Positions 10,788 to 20,787 of a stretch of 64,000 nt of DNA are shown piece by piece. Source of the stretch: Thiomargarita sp. Its GTDB lineage: Bacteria; Pseudomonadota; Gammaproteobacteria; Beggiatoales; Beggiatoaceae. Within the stretch, counting starts at the first letter, position 1, and every line of letters begins with the position of its first letter. Where the stretch lies: assembly GCA_020721045.1 (NCBI GenBank), contig DYNN01000001.1, positions 19,622 to 83,621 on the forward strand, read 5' to 3'. The notes beneath the pieces are model-generated. The model saw only the letters and a program-made list of their open reading frames with translations. It was not told the origin of the DNA and made no database searches. The position numbers and the translations under genes were made by a program.

Positions 10788-11357
10788 ATGCAGCAGTGCA
10801 AAATTTATACAAAAACAGGCGATAATGGTCAGACAGGATTGAGTAATGGCAGTCGACTTGATAAAGATCATATCAGAATCGAGGCTTATGGTACATTAGA
10901 TGAACTGAATAGTTTGCTTGGTTTATTAAATACTTACCCTTTGCCTGATACCATTTCAGCAAATTTTGAAATAATTCAACACCATTTATTTGAGTTAAGT
11001 AGTGAATTAGCATTATCAGCGCAATGTGTGATGCAAGAAGCGAAAATAACTTATTTAGAACAACAAATTGATCACTTAAGTTCCACTTTACCATCGCTGA
11101 AAAACTTTATTTTGCCCGGTGGTACACGTGAGGCAGCACTTTGTCATATGGCACGTGCAGTTTGCCGTCGTGCTGAACGTTGTGTAGTCAATTTACAGCA
11201 TAATGAAACAGTTAATACTTTGAATTTAAAATATTTAAATCGGCTTTCTGATCTATTATTCGTTACAGCAAGATTTTTGGTTATTAACACGGGTAAATCA
11301 GAAGTTTTATGGCAAGTTGAGCTAAACGCAAATCATCAGTTAGTTGAAAATGACTAG
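10788..11357 (+). CDS. cob(I)alamin adenosyltransferase, PduO type
   Basis: Transfers the adenosyl group of ATP to cob(I)alamin, making coenzyme B12. The N-terminal nucleotide-binding signature TKTGDNGQTGL begins at residue 8, and ARAVCRRAER plus NRLSDLLFVTARF in the C-terminal half are standard PduO-family motifs. The start is moved to the ATG at 10788 because GGTGAG at 10776-10781 precedes it; the longer TTG-initiated frame adds eight unrelated residues. Length is 189 residues, normal for the family. No B12-dependent enzyme or B12 riboswitch was seen nearby. Confidence 0.9.
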   Translation: MQQCKIYTKTGDNGQTGLSNGSRLDKDHIRIEAYGTLDELNSLLGLLNTYPLPDTISANFEIIQHHLFELSSELALSAQCVMQEAKITYLEQQIDHLSSTLPSLKNFILPGGTREAALCHMARAVCRRAERCVVNLQHNETVNTLNLKYLNRLSDLLFVTARFLVINTGKSEVLWQVELNANHQLVEND

Positions 11358-11562
11358 GATATGCCCAACTATTGTCTGAATAGGTGTGATCACCTGCAGC
11401 AATCTGATAATTCAATGAAACTTTTGAGATCAGCGCATCTTTTGAAATTCAAATATTATACGATAATGCAAGAATGTGATAATCTTTCTTTTTACGCCCT
11501 CTTCAGATTGACTGACAACAATCCCACATCAATACGACATATACTTTAAAAGAGGTTATTCA

Positions 11563-13479
11563 GTGAGCGACATGGCAAAAAATCTTTTACTATGGGTTGT
11601 TATTGCCCTTGTTTTAATGATGGTATTTAACAATTTTGGTAATCGGCATCCAGCAAGTTTGGAAATCGAATACTCTACATTTATTTCAGAAGTACAGCAA
11701 AAACAAGTTAAAAAAGTAGTTATTGAAGGACGCAATATTCACGGTATTCGTCAAAATGGCGAACATTTTACGACTTATAATCCCGGTGATAATGGTTTGA
11801 TGAAAGATTTGCTGGATAATAATGTGCAAATTGATGCGCAACCGCCAGAACAACAATCTTTATTGACTCAAATTTTCATTTCATGGTTCCCTATGTTATT
11901 GTTATTTGGCGTATTAATATTTTTTATGCGACAAATGCAAGGCGGTGGTGGACGAGGTGCTTTATCTTTTGGCAAAAGCCGCGCGCGTTTAATCGAAGAA
12001 GATCAAATCAAAGTGACTTTTGCAGATGTGGCTGGCGTTGATGAAGCTAAAGAAGAAGTGACTGAATTAGTTGAATTTTTGCGCGACCCGGGTAAATTTC
12101 AAAAATTAGGCGGCAAAATTCCACGTGGTGTATTAATGGTAGGCTCACCTGGTACCGGTAAGACCTTGTTAGCTAAAGCAATTGCTGGCGAAGCAAAAGT
12201 GCCTTTCTTCACGATTTCGGGTTCAGATTTTGTTGAAATGTTCGTTGGTGTTGGTGCATCTCGCGTGCGTGACATGTTTGAACAAGCAAAAAAACACGCG
12301 CCTTGCATTATATTTATTGATGAAATTGATGCTGTAGGTCGACATCGTGGTGCAGGTTTAGGCGGTGGTCACGATGAAAGAGAGCAAACACTAAATCAAT
12401 TGTTGGTAGAAATGGATGGTTTTGAAGGTAACGAAGGTGTTATTGTGATTGCAGCGACTAACCGCCCAGACGTGTTAGACCCTGCTTTACTACGTCCAGG
12501 TCGCTTTGATCGCCAAGTTGTTGTGCCTTTGCCAGATATTCGTGGACGCGAACAAATTATCAAAGTACATATGCGTAAAGTACCGATTTCAGACGATGTT
12601 CAACCGAATGTCATTGCACGTGGTACACCGGGATTTTCGGGTGCTGATTTAGCAAATTTGGTGAATGAAGCCGCATTATTTGCCGCTCGTCAAAATAAAC
12701 GTACTGTGGAAATGGTAGAATTTGAAAAAGCCAAAGATAAAATTATGATGGGTGCTGAACGGAAATCGATGGTTATGAGTGAAAGTGAAAAGCAACTCAC
12801 AGCCTATCATGAAGCAGGACATGTCATCGTTGGACGGTTAGTACAGCACCACGATCCTGTTTATAAAGTGACGATTATTCCTAGAGGACGCGCATTAGGT
12901 GTCACTATGTTTTTACCAGAAACTGACCGACTTAGTTATAGTAAACAAACGTTGGAAAGCAAAATTTCGACTTTATTTGGTGGTAGATTGGCAGAAGAGT
13001 TGATTTTTGGTAGTGACGCTGTCACCAATGGTGCTAGCCAAGACATCAAACAAGCGACTGAAATTGCTCGTAGTATGGTAACCAAATGGGGTTTATCTGA
13101 ACGTCTCGGTCCCTTGGCTTATGGTGAAGATGATGGCGAAGTGTTTTTAGGACATACCGTTACTCAACATAAACTGCTTTCAGATGAAACCGCACACTTG
13201 ATTGATGAAGAAATTCGTTCTTTTATTGATCGCAATTATGCACGCGCTGAAAAACTACTCAAAGAAAATATTGAAACCTTGCACGCAATGGCAAAATCTT
13301 TGATCAAGTATGAAACCTTGGATAGCGGGCAAATTGACGACATCATGGCGGGTAAAGAAGCAAAACCACCTAAAGATTGGTATGATAATAATACCAAAAC
13401 ATCTGTAGATGATGATAGCCACACCGATGTCAGTCTTGATAAAGATAAGCTAGACGGACATCCTGCAAATTCTCATTAA
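11563..13479 (+). CDS. ftsH: ATP-dependent zinc metalloprotease FtsH
   Basis: A membrane-anchored AAA+ protease that degrades misassembled membrane proteins and regulatory substrates. Two membrane helices (about 8-25 and 104-122) flank a short periplasmic domain. The AAA Walker A GSPGTGKT is at 194-201, followed by [11 protein letters not shown] and the SRH region [11 protein letters not shown]; the zinc site HEAGH is at 416-420. The GTG at 11563 is chosen because AGAGG at 11551-11555 is 7 bases ahead; the alternative ATG at 11572 aligns with E. coli MAKNL but is 16 bases away. One small difference from most FtsH is Ser instead of Pro in GSPGTGKT. A hairpin follows the stop. Confidence 0.97.
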   Translation: MSDMAKNLLLWVVIALVLMMVFNNFGNRHPASLEIEYSTFISEVQQKQVKKVVIEGRNIHGIRQNGEHFTTYNPGDNGLMKDLLDNNVQIDAQPPEQQSLLTQIFISWFPMLLLFGVLIFFMRQMQGGGGRGALSFGKSRARLIEEDQIKVTFADVAGVDEAKEEVTELVEFLRDPGKFQKLGGKIPRGVLMVGSPGTGKTLLAKAIAGEAKVPFFTISGSDFVEMFVGVGASRVRDMFEQAKKHAPCIIFIDEIDAVGRHRGAGLGGGHDEREQTLNQLLVEMDGFEGNEGVIVIAATNRPDVLDPALLRPGRFDRQVVVPLPDIRGREQIIKVHMRKVPISDDVQPNVIARGTPGFSGADLANLVNEAALFAARQNKRTVEMVEFEKAKDKIMMGAERKSMVMSESEKQLTAYHEAGHVIVGRLVQHHDPVYKVTIIPRGRALGVTMFLPETDRLSYSKQTLESKISTLFGGRLAEELIFGSDAVTNGASQDIKQATEIARSMVTKWGLSERLGPLAYGEDDGEVFLGHTVTQHKLLSDETAHLIDEEIRSFIDRNYARAEKLLKENIETLHAMAKSLIKYETLDSGQIDDIMAGKEAKPPKDWYDNNTKTSVDDDSHTDVSLDKDKLDGHPANSH

Positions 13480-13490
13480 CTAATCAATCT

Positions 13491-13513
13491 AGCGGATAGA
13501 ATTTTTATCCGCT
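13491..13513 (+). terminator. hairpin after ftsH, possible terminator or RBS-masking stem
   Basis: An 8-bp perfect stem AGCGGATA/TATCCGCT with a 7-base loop, 12 bases after the ftsH stop and 10 bases before the next start. No run of T follows, so it is not a textbook terminator. Its position would let it limit translation of the CHAT gene. Confidence 0.45.
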
Positions 13514-13522
13514 ACTCATCAC

Positions 13523-15724
13523 ATGTATTTCACCAAAATTACCAGCATCTTACTTATTTCACTGATTTTTATTGAAATAACGCACGCCTCATCTCCAGAC
13601 CAGCCAGAATCTATTGATACTTTAATCCAATTAGCCCAAACCCATCAACAACTTGGATATTATCAACAAGCTTATACCGAACTGACTGATGCGTTGACTT
13701 ACGCACAATATCAAGATGACACATTACATCAAGCACTTATTTTAAGTTATTTCAGTGAATTACATCGTATTCAAGGTGAACAAATTATTGCGCGCAATCA
13801 AATAACCCAAGCACTAGAATTAGCTAATACTCTTAAAAAACAACCATCTATCTTATTAGCACAATTATTTAATCAGCAAGGCAATATTTTGATGGTAGAC
13901 AAAAATTACCCAAAAGCAGAAAAAAGTTATGCGACTGCGTTAAATTTTGCTAAACAAGCGAAAGATACATTATTCATCACGAAAATTTTGATTAATCAAG
14001 CACAAATATTTTTAGAAACCCAACAATCACTCGAAACAATTCAAACCACTTTACAACTTGCTAGCCAAACTATTAAATCATTCACAACAAATGATGAAAA
14101 AATAAGATTATTATTGCATATTACGGAATTACAACAAAAATTAATTCCAAAATTACCCCAACTACTTGATAATACTTACCAACGACTACAAGAAATTATC
14201 AAAATAGCGTCAAATTCACCGCGTTTTTACAGCAAAGCAAACGCACAACTGGCACAATTATATCAACAGCAACAACAATATAGTGAAGCAACGCAATTAA
14301 TTAGACGCGCTATTTTTGCTGCACAACAAATACAAGCCATTGATTTATTATATCATTATCAAAAACAACTCGGACAATTATGGTTATTACAAGGCGAGAA
14401 AATCTCAGCGATTGCCGCATACCAACAAGCGGTAACTTATTTAGATTCAATACGTAATCAAATTATGAGAATACATCGTTATGGCGAACCTACACACTTT
14501 CGAGAGACAGAAGCGGGACAAATTTATTTTGAATTAATTGACTTATTATTGCAACAAGCGACTGATAATACAACAGAACAACAGATTTATTTAGAACGAG
14601 CAAGACAAACAATTGAATTATTTAGACAAGCAGAATTAGAAAATTATTTCCAAGATGACTGTGCACAAAAACGATATATTATCGATACTTCAACACAATT
14701 AGCCAACGTAGCCGTTTTATATCCAATTATATTTTATAATCGATTGACTTTACTAGTTTATTTTCCAAAAAAATCTACTTTATTTCAAGCAAATATTCCG
14801 GTTACGGATTTAGAAAGTAAAATTGGTGAGTTTTTGAGCGAATTGACAGTGAAACAACCAAACACCATAGATGATATACTGCCTTCAGCTCAAGCACTTT
14901 ACCAGCTATTAATTCAGCCCATTAGTCAACAAATTGCACAAACACAGTTACTCGTTATTATACCCGATGAACGACTGCGAACTATTCCTTTTGCGGCTTT
15001 ACACGATGGTCGCCAGTTTTTGATTGAAAAATATGCACTGGCAACAACACCGAGTTTGAATTTAACTAATTTAAGTCAACGACAATGGGATAATATTCAT
15101 ATTTTTGCCAGCGGATTATCTAAAAGTGTACAAGGATTTCAATCACTTCCATATACTGAAATTGAATTAAAATCAATTAAAGCTGAATATCAGACAGATG
15201 AGCTAATAAATGAGCATTTTACCAAACAAGCATTTGGCGAAAAATTAATGCAGACACCTTATACTATAGTACATATCGCCTCCCATGGGAATTTTTCTAA
15301 TAATTACAAAGAAAGCTTTTTATTAACTTATGATAATCGTATCTATCTAAACGAATTGAAGAAATTGATACATTTTAATCAATTTAGAGACAATTCAATT
15401 GAATTATTGACATTAAGTGCATGTGAGAGTGCCCAAGGTAACGATAAAGCAGCACTAGGATTAGCAGGCGTTGCAATTAAAGCGGGTACTAAAAGTGCCA
15501 TCGCGAGTTTATGGCAGGTCAATGATCAAGCAACTTGTCAATTAATGACGACTTTTTATCATTTTTTACAAAATAAGCACTTTTCTAAAGCAAAAGCATT
15601 ACAACAAGCGCAAATTCAGTTACTTAAAAAACAATCTTTTCAAAATTGTGATGCCAGTGAGACAGCAGATTATCGGCATCCAGCTTATTGGGCAGCTTTT
15701 TTATTGATTGGAAATTGGTTGTAA
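13523..15724 (+). CDS. secreted TPR-CHAT domain protein (caspase-like)
   Basis: A 733-residue protein with a signal peptide (hydrophobic core about 8-19, cleavage near THASS). Residues about 25-330 are TPR-like helical repeats (LGYYQQAYTELTDAL, NYPKAEKSYATALNFA, QYSEATQLIRRAIFAA). The C-terminal third is a CHAT domain, a caspase-like peptidase fold: IIPDERLRTIPFAALHDG, HIASHGNF with the candidate catalytic His588, LSACESA with Cys634, AGTKSAIASLWQVND, and the closing HPAYWAAFLLIGNW. Both catalytic residues are present. CHAT proteins with TPRs can act as site-specific proteases in conflict systems; the export signal here points instead to a periplasmic or surface role. No obvious substrate gene adjoins it. 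Confidence 0.88.
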   Translation: MYFTKITSILLISLIFIEITHASSPDQPESIDTLIQLAQTHQQLGYYQQAYTELTDALTYAQYQDDTLHQALILSYFSELHRIQGEQIIARNQITQALELANTLKKQPSILLAQLFNQQGNILMVDKNYPKAEKSYATALNFAKQAKDTLFITKILINQAQIFLETQQSLETIQTTLQLASQTIKSFTTNDEKIRLLLHITELQQKLIPKLPQLLDNTYQRLQEIIKIASNSPRFYSKANAQLAQLYQQQQQYSEATQLIRRAIFAAQQIQAIDLLYHYQKQLGQLWLLQGEKISAIAAYQQAVTYLDSIRNQIMRIHRYGEPTHFRETEAGQIYFELIDLLLQQATDNTTEQQIYLERARQTIELFRQAELENYFQDDCAQKRYIIDTSTQLANVAVLYPIIFYNRLTLLVYFPKKSTLFQANIPVTDLESKIGEFLSELTVKQPNTIDDILPSAQALYQLLIQPISQQIAQTQLLVIIPDERLRTIPFAALHDGRQFLIEKYALATTPSLNLTNLSQRQWDNIHIFASGLSKSVQGFQSLPYTEIELKSIKAEYQTDELINEHFTKQAFGEKLMQTPYTIVHIASHGNFSNNYKESFLLTYDNRIYLNELKKLIHFNQFRDNSIELLTLSACESAQGNDKAALGLAGVAIKAGTKSAIASLWQVNDQATCQLMTTFYHFLQNKHFSKAKALQQAQIQLLKKQSFQNCDASETADYRHPAYWAAFLLIGNWL

Positions 15725-15819
15725 TAAGGGATAGTATTGAGGATATGGTATAATTATGTGAAATAATCACGTATTATTATCAATCTAACCAGATATTTTA
15801 TATCACTAATAGGTAGCCA

Positions 15820-17493
15820 ATGGCACAATATATTTATACCATGAATCGGGTAGGCAAGGTTGTTCCGCCTAAACGTGAGATTTTACGAGATATTTCATTA
15901 TCTTTCTTTCCCGGTGCAAAAATCGGTGTGTTAGGATTAAATGGTTCTGGTAAGTCCAGTTTGCTGCGCATTATGGCAGGTGTGGACAAAGAATATAACG
16001 GTGAAGCCCGTCCTCAAGCCGGTATCAAAGTTGGTTTTTTATCGCAAGAACCTGAGTTAAATTTAACCAAAGATGTACGCGGTAATGTAGAAGAAGGCGT
16101 TGCAGAAACTAAAGCATTGATCGATCGTTTTAATGAAATCAGTATGAAATTTGCCGAACCCATGTCTGATGATGAAATGAACGATTTGCTTGCTGAACAA
16201 GCGCGTCTACAAGATGCAATTGATGCCGTAAACGCATGGGAATTGGAGCGCACTTTAGAAATTGCAGCCGATGCTTTACGTTTACCACCTTGGGAGGCTG
16301 AAATTGGTAAATTATCTGGTGGCGAAAAAAGACGAGTTGCTTTGTGTAAATTATTGTTATCTAAGCCAGATATGTTGTTATTAGACGAACCCACTAACCA
16401 TTTAGATGCAGAATCCGTTGCTTGGTTAGAACTTTATTTACAAAAATATCCGGGCACAGTCATTGCCGTTACCCATGATCGTTACTTCTTGGATAATGTC
16501 GCTGGTTGGATTTTAGAATTGGATCGCGGTCATGGCATTCCATTTGAAGGCAATTATTCATTTTGGTTAGAACAGAAAGAACAACGTTTAGCCATTGAAG
16601 AAAAACAAGAAACTTCAAGACAACGCGCAATTAAACAAGAATTAGAATGGGTACGCAGCAATCCCAAAGGTCGTCATGCCAAGAGTAAAGCCCGTTTAGC
16701 GCGTTTTGATGAATTAGTCAATCAAGATATACAACAACGCAATGCTACGCAGGAAATTTACATTCCACCAGGTCCACGTTTAGGTGATCTAGTAGTGGAA
16801 GCGGTGAATGTGAGTAAGAGTTTTGAAGGACGTTTATTGATTGAAAATCTGAGCTTTAATTTGCCTAAAGGTGGTATTGTCGGTGTAATTGGACCCAATG
16901 GTGCAGGTAAAACCACTTTATTCCGTATGATTGTGGGTACTGAAAAACCTGATCAAGGCGAATTACGCGTGGGTCCAACAGTAGAACTGGCTTACGTTGA
17001 TCAATCTCGCGATGATTTAATGGGCGATAAAACTGTTTGGGAAGTGATTTCTGATGGTCACGATAATATTGTTGTAGGAAAATATGAAATTCCTTCAAGA
17101 GCTTACGTTGGGCGTTTTAATTTTAAAGGACAAGATCAACAGAAATTGGTTAAAAATTTATCCGGTGGCGAAAGAAATCGCGTCCATTTAGCTAAATTAC
17201 TCAAAAGTGGTGGTAATTTACTGCTATTAGATGAACCAACCAACGATTTGGATGTGGAAACTTTGCGTGCTTTAGAAGAAGCATTGTTAATTTTCCCGGG
17301 TTGTGCAGTAGTGATTTCACATGATCGGTGGTTTTTGGATCGGATTGCTACCCATATTTTAGCTTTTGAAGGTGATAGTCAAGTGGTTTGGTTTGAAGGT
17401 AATTATGCCGATTATGAAGCCGATCGACATCGTCGTTTAGGTACTGATGCTGATAATCCACATCGAATCAAATACAAAAAGCTCACTAGCTAA
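15820..17493 (+). CDS. ettA: energy-dependent translational throttle protein EttA
   Basis: A cytosolic ABC-F protein that binds the ribosomal E site and gates elongation according to the ATP/ADP ratio. It has two tandem ATPase domains and no membrane segments: Walker A GLNGSGKS and GPNGAGKT, signatures LSGGEKRR and LSGGERNR, and Walker B with [11 protein letters not shown] and [11 protein letters not shown]. The linker includes the EttA-typical [15 protein letters not shown]. At 557 residues it is almost the E. coli length. A LuxR-type response regulator starts 13 bp downstream. Confidence 0.97.
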   Translation: MAQYIYTMNRVGKVVPPKREILRDISLSFFPGAKIGVLGLNGSGKSSLLRIMAGVDKEYNGEARPQAGIKVGFLSQEPELNLTKDVRGNVEEGVAETKALIDRFNEISMKFAEPMSDDEMNDLLAEQARLQDAIDAVNAWELERTLEIAADALRLPPWEAEIGKLSGGEKRRVALCKLLLSKPDMLLLDEPTNHLDAESVAWLELYLQKYPGTVIAVTHDRYFLDNVAGWILELDRGHGIPFEGNYSFWLEQKEQRLAIEEKQETSRQRAIKQELEWVRSNPKGRHAKSKARLARFDELVNQDIQQRNATQEIYIPPGPRLGDLVVEAVNVSKSFEGRLLIENLSFNLPKGGIVGVIGPNGAGKTTLFRMIVGTEKPDQGELRVGPTVELAYVDQSRDDLMGDKTVWEVISDGHDNIVVGKYEIPSRAYVGRFNFKGQDQQKLVKNLSGGERNRVHLAKLLKSGGNLLLLDEPTNDLDVETLRALEEALLIFPGCAVVISHDRWFLDRIATHILAFEGDSQVVWFEGNYADYEADRHRRLGTDADNPHRIKYKKLTS

Positions 17494-17506
17494 TCCTGAT
17501 ATATTA

Positions 17507-18139
17507 ATGATAAAAATCAAAGTCATGTTAGTTGATGATCATGAAGTAGTTAGAGCAGGTTATCGGCGATTATTAGAAAGTTCAGATGATATTAAAGTAG
17601 TGAGTGAAGCCCATTCTGGAGAAGTTGCATATGAGCAGTGCTGTATTTTTAATCCTGATGTTATCGTAATGGATATTTCTATGCCGGGTACAGGTGGGCT
17701 AGAAGCAATTCGGCGTATGATTGCGCGCGATAAAGGAATTCGTATTCTTGTATTTAGCGTGCATGAAAATGAAGTATTTTTACAGCGAGCATTAGAAATG
17801 GGTGCGCGCGGTTACATTACAAAACGAAGTGCTTCACAAACAATGATTGAAGCAGTGCGGCAGGTGGCACGAGACCAGATTTTTATCGGAGAAGACATGT
17901 TGCCGCATTTGACGAAAAACAATAATCAGAATCAATTATTTGATGATCTTTCGCCACGAGAATTTGAAGTTTTTTTACTACTTGCCAAAGGTAAAAGTGT
18001 CAACGATATTGCGGAAATGTTAAGTATTAGTTCAAAAACAGTGGGTAATCACATGACCAATCTGAAAAGTAAGTTGGCAGTCTCCAATGTCGTTGAATTG
18101 ACGCTTTTAGCTATTCGTAATAATCTTATTGACCTTTAA
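17507..18139 (+). CDS. NarL/LuxR-family response regulator (UvrY/GacA-like)
   Basis: A 210-residue two-component regulator. The receiver domain starts IKVMLVDDHEVVRAGYRRLLE and has the phospho-acceptor Asp56 in VIVMDISMPGTGG; the C-terminal LuxR HTH reads LSPREFEVFLLLAKG and DIAEMLSISSKTVGNHM. The start is set at the ATG at 17507; a longer reading frame would overlap ettA by 47 bases and adds no family sequence. Overall pattern, including FSVHENEVFLQRALEMGARGYITK, resembles UvrY/GacA, which control the Csr small-RNA system. No sensor kinase lies beside it. Confidence 0.88.
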   Translation: MIKIKVMLVDDHEVVRAGYRRLLESSDDIKVVSEAHSGEVAYEQCCIFNPDVIVMDISMPGTGGLEAIRRMIARDKGIRILVFSVHENEVFLQRALEMGARGYITKRSASQTMIEAVRQVARDQIFIGEDMLPHLTKNNNQNQLFDDLSPREFEVFLLLAKGKSVNDIAEMLSISSKTVGNHMTNLKSKLAVSNVVELTLLAIRNNLIDL

Positions 18140-18164
18140 TCACTGAAGTTGTGCATAACGCTTT

Positions 18165-18194
18165 CATGTCCACAATAAGTTGAGAGTCAATCAG
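18165..18194 (+). repeat. 30-bp direct repeat, left copy
   Basis: CATGTCCACAATAAG followed by TTGAGAGTCAATCAG. The same 30 bases recur at 21463-21492 with two changes and in the same orientation. The pair brackets the IS4 remnant and the three-gene operon, so it may mark the boundaries of an inserted or recombined segment. Confidence 0.7.
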
Positions 18195-18199
18195 TGCTA

Positions 18200-18358
18200 T
18201 AGGGCGTAATAGCGTATTGCGCCGTATGTTTACCACACGATGTTACCCGATCTATAGAATAAACGCCCTATTCAACCTAGCGATGATAGTTTGTCATGAT
18301 GAATTCTTAGGTAAATGTCGATATTTTCATGCGGCGCAATACGCTGATGCCATTGCGC
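18200..18358. repeat. inverted-REP-pair repeat (BIME/MITE-like), copy A
   Basis: Left end TAGGGCGTAATAGCG...TTGCGCCG and right end CGGCGCAATACGCTG...TTGCGC are inverted relatives and each end is also self-palindromic. The spacer contains AATAAACGCCCTATTCAACC and GATGATAGTTTGTCATGA. Other copies are at 21197-21421, 31242-31415 and 52065-52234. In this copy the usual right-hand CCCTA is missing: the repeat runs straight into transposase-like coding sequence. Confidence 0.85.
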
Positions 18359-18370
18359 TTTACGGACAAA

Positions 18371-18705
18371 ACTGTCGAATCGGTATTGCAAGATATCTAT
18401 TCAACCTTATACTTAACTAATATAGAATCAATGCTGATAGCAGAAACGACAGTTAATCTTAAAGATAAAACCACGAACAAGCATCAACAGAAAGTTAATC
18501 ACAGCGTTTCATTTCGTGCTATCAAAACTAAGGCATTGAATTTATTATTTAGCAAGCTTCCAATTAGTAAAGTTTTAAATAAGTTAAGAAAGTTATTTGT
18601 CACTAATCCAACTTTGGATAAAAAAAGCCGACAACTCCAAGAAAGACTAAAACTGCTCGTCACTTGTTGCATTACCATCAAACTCAACGTAAACATGTAT
18701 TCTAA
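18371..18705 (+). pseudogene. IS4-family transposase, C-terminal remnant with frameshift
   Basis: From 18371 one frame reads TVESVLQDIYSTLYLTNIES, then later KVNHSVSFRAIKTKALNLLF, and NPTLDKKS, matching the C-terminal third of an IS4-group transposase as I remember it. Near the A-run at about 18618-18624 the match moves to another frame, which reads TPRKTKTARHLLHYHQTQRK and ends HVF-stop at 18703-18705; the usual tail of these enzymes is similarly basic and aromatic. The N-terminal two-thirds are absent, replaced by repeat copy A. Immediately after the stop, 18708-18726 reads CCTTAACTCAATGGCATTG, which resembles the ends of two MITE-like elements elsewhere in the window and is probably the IS right end. 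Confidence 0.72.
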
Positions 18706-18744
18706 AACCTTAACTCAATGGCATTGAGCCTACGAACTGATTGG

Positions 18745-19590
18745 TTATTTCATAAATTCTTTTTTCTTATCTTCAGGCAATCCGCTAAATTCAGTTGGTT
18801 CATATACTTTATTTTCAATACATTTCTGAATTTCAAGTAGTGCGCCTTTTACTTCGGCATTAAATGCGCCAAGAACACTTTTTCCCTCAGTATTAACCAA
18901 GATAATCAAGAATTTTTGTCCTAAACGTTCTGATTGATAAGGACAAATCTTTATTATGCCTTTGCTAAATATTAATGTAGCTTCTTCTGCAATACCACGA
19001 TTAAAATTTGCTTGAGCATCTTTTATGAAGAGCTGAAAGTGTTTGACTGCTATAGAATATCTATCTAAATTAAGGGTATCTGTATTTCCACCCAGTACCT
19101 TTCCCGCAGCCACATTACTACTTGCATAGGGATCTCCATCTTCACCTAACACAATCGCACCATCAATCCCATTAGGTTGATCAGTTAAGTAGTTTAAGTA
19201 ACCATTTAGAATCATATGTATCTCCTTTTTTACAATATTGAAGCTTTCAACGAGAGTCATTTCTTCGTGTACAATATAGTGAGAATCGTTTGGATCAAAA
19301 TGTAAGTCTAAATTCTCTTTTAACCAATTAGACTCTTCTTTTTGTGTTTTAACCCCTAGTGTTTTTAGAACATTTAAAACATGATCTTTGAGTGCCATAT
19401 TTACTAGAATTCCCCCTCCTGTATCAACTAACTTATCGTTTTTCATTAAGTTTTTTAAGAGAGTTTCTATAGTACGAATTGTTGCAGCAGGTGGAAAAAA
19501 ATAATCTGCTCTTCCCTGAATTTTGGCTGGGACATTACCGAAAGCTTTCTCTGCTAGATGCTTTGGAACAGTATAAAAGTAAATTTTCAC
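18745..19590 (-). CDS. Roadblock/LC7-like protein of unfamiliar three-gene operon
   Basis: A 281-residue soluble protein without signal peptide. The central part has GIDGAIVLGEDGDPYASS, and the last hundred residues read ATLIFSKGIIKICPYQ then KFLIILVNTEGKSVLGAFNA and a final helix. This order resembles a Roadblock/LC7 fold, as in MglB-type partners of small GTPases, although the N-terminal 120 residues are not recognised. Start: GTG at 19590, preceded by GGAG, overlapping the ATPase stop in a GTGA arrangement, so the two are translationally coupled. No Ras-like GTPase is encoded nearby; the neighbouring ATPase would be the partner. The domain call is by eye and moderate. Confidence 0.5.
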   Translation of the reverse strand: MKIYFYTVPKHLAEKAFGNVPAKIQGRADYFFPPAATIRTIETLLKNLMKNDKLVDTGGGILVNMALKDHVLNVLKTLGVKTQKEESNWLKENLDLHFDPNDSHYIVHEEMTLVESFNIVKKEIHMILNGYLNYLTDQPNGIDGAIVLGEDGDPYASSNVAAGKVLGGNTDTLNLDRYSIAVKHFQLFIKDAQANFNRGIAEEATLIFSKGIIKICPYQSERLGQKFLIILVNTEGKSVLGAFNAEVKGALLEIQKCIENKVYEPTEFSGLPEDKKKEFMK

Positions 19591-20759
19591 AAAAACTCTC
19601 CACTTTTATCCAACATTGTGACAAATTCTCCATATATATCACGTCCTTTCAAATCTTGTAAATATGTTGCACAAGTAAATCCTTCGTTACTCTTATCTGT
19701 ATACGCATACAAAACAGGATCATAAGTTGCGAAAGGGTAAATATTCTTACTTCTTTGTCCGTTTGGAAAAGAACCCGCAATCATCGTAGCTAATTTAAGG
19801 TGCGTATCGTTCCCACAAATAGTGGTGCCTTCCCTTTCTGCATTTTGTATCAAATCATACTGTGCTTTGAGTGTTTCAATCCAATTATCAAATGACATAT
19901 CAAAGGAAGGAATTGCATTGATGACATTCGTAATTTTATCAATTCGTTCTCTTCCATTTTCTTCTTGAAGAATTTGAGGAGAAAGTATTTTTTGTACTTT
20001 AACTAAAGCATTTTTGAAGGATATAAGTAAATTTTTTCTTTTTTCCGTATCAGTTTCTAGTGGAAGCATTGCAATAGTGCTAATGACATGTCTAAATGGA
20101 GTATCATTTGGAAATTTAGGATTAGAAAATGCACATTCCACAGCTTGACTAACATCCAATACAACACTGGATTCATTAGTTTGCTCTACATTTGTCGAGG
20201 AAGGAAGTAATGCCTCTACTTGCGCGTATACCCATAAAAACCAAATTTTTATATTAATTTCTTTAAATTTTTTTGTAATTTCAGTTTCTACCATAGGAAA
20301 CAAAGTAGCAAAATGATAGTTGGTGTCAATAATGACTCTTGATATTTTTCCTTCATCAACATTGTACTTACCAAATAAATTTTTTACCCAGTTCTTTTCA
20401 TTACTCTTTTTTACTATGTCTAGTATTAATTCTTGAAATTGAGAGTAATTGTGAGTTTCAAATGGATTTCTTGGTTGAGCGACAATAAATTTTTTGCTAT
20501 TTAATCCCTCGACTAAGTAAAAACCGAAACATTTTTCGCCTAATACAATATTAACACCACTTCCACGGTGATCATGAGGAAGCCCATTTCCTGTTTTCAA
20601 CAATAAGCGAGAAAAATCTACATTCATATTATTTAAATCAATAATTAATGTGTGATCTTTACTACTTTTTTGCCTTTCCAAACAACGAATTAACATCATT
20701 AATGATAGAAGTGTTTTTCCAGAACCACCTTTACTACCTGTAACCAGATGAAATTCCAT
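19587..20759 (-). CDS. ParA/MinD-type P-loop ATPase, unassigned function
   Basis: A 390-residue protein starting MEFHLVTGSKGGSGKTLLSL: residues 8-16 are a deviant Walker A (KGGxGKT) typical of the ParA/MinD/Mrp superfamily, with the signature first lysine present. The next strand reads LIIDLNNMNVDFSR and a later one VIIDTNYHFATLFP, probable Walker A' and B positions. The remaining 200 residues match no family I know, and the length exceeds a normal ParA (about 210-270). There is no ParB-like gene or parS-like repeat cluster beside it. It is the middle gene of the membrane protein, ATPase, Roadblock-like operon, with a 28-base gap before it and a 4-base overlap after it. Confidence 0.65.
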   Translation of the reverse strand: MEFHLVTGSKGGSGKTLLSLMMLIRCLERQKSSKDHTLIIDLNNMNVDFSRLLLKTGNGLPHDHRGSGVNIVLGEKCFGFYLVEGLNSKKFIVAQPRNPFETHNYSQFQELILDIVKKSNEKNWVKNLFGKYNVDEGKISRVIIDTNYHFATLFPMVETEITKKFKEINIKIWFLWVYAQVEALLPSSTNVEQTNESSVVLDVSQAVECAFSNPKFPNDTPFRHVISTIAMLPLETDTEKRKNLLISFKNALVKVQKILSPQILQEENGRERIDKITNVINAIPSFDMSFDNWIETLKAQYDLIQNAEREGTTICGNDTHLKLATMIAGSFPNGQRSKNIYPFATYDPVLYAYTDKSNEGFTCATYLQDLKGRDIYGEFVTMLDKSGEFL

Positions 20760-20787
20760 TTTATGTATTTCTCTTTATAAAAATAAT

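Noticed and set aside
11361..11549. 62-codon open frame between the adenosyltransferase and ftsH
   Set aside because: No ribosome site, no recognisable family, poor composition; it lies in the ftsH promoter region.
18217..18420. 67-codon open frame in the repeat region
   Set aside because: It lies within copy A of the inverted-REP-pair repeat and runs out of frame with the transposase remnant.
19587..20759. Plasmid or chromosome partition locus (parA with parB and parS)
   Set aside because: The ATPase is longer than usual ParA, no ParB-like gene adjoins it, and no cluster of parS-like repeats was seen.
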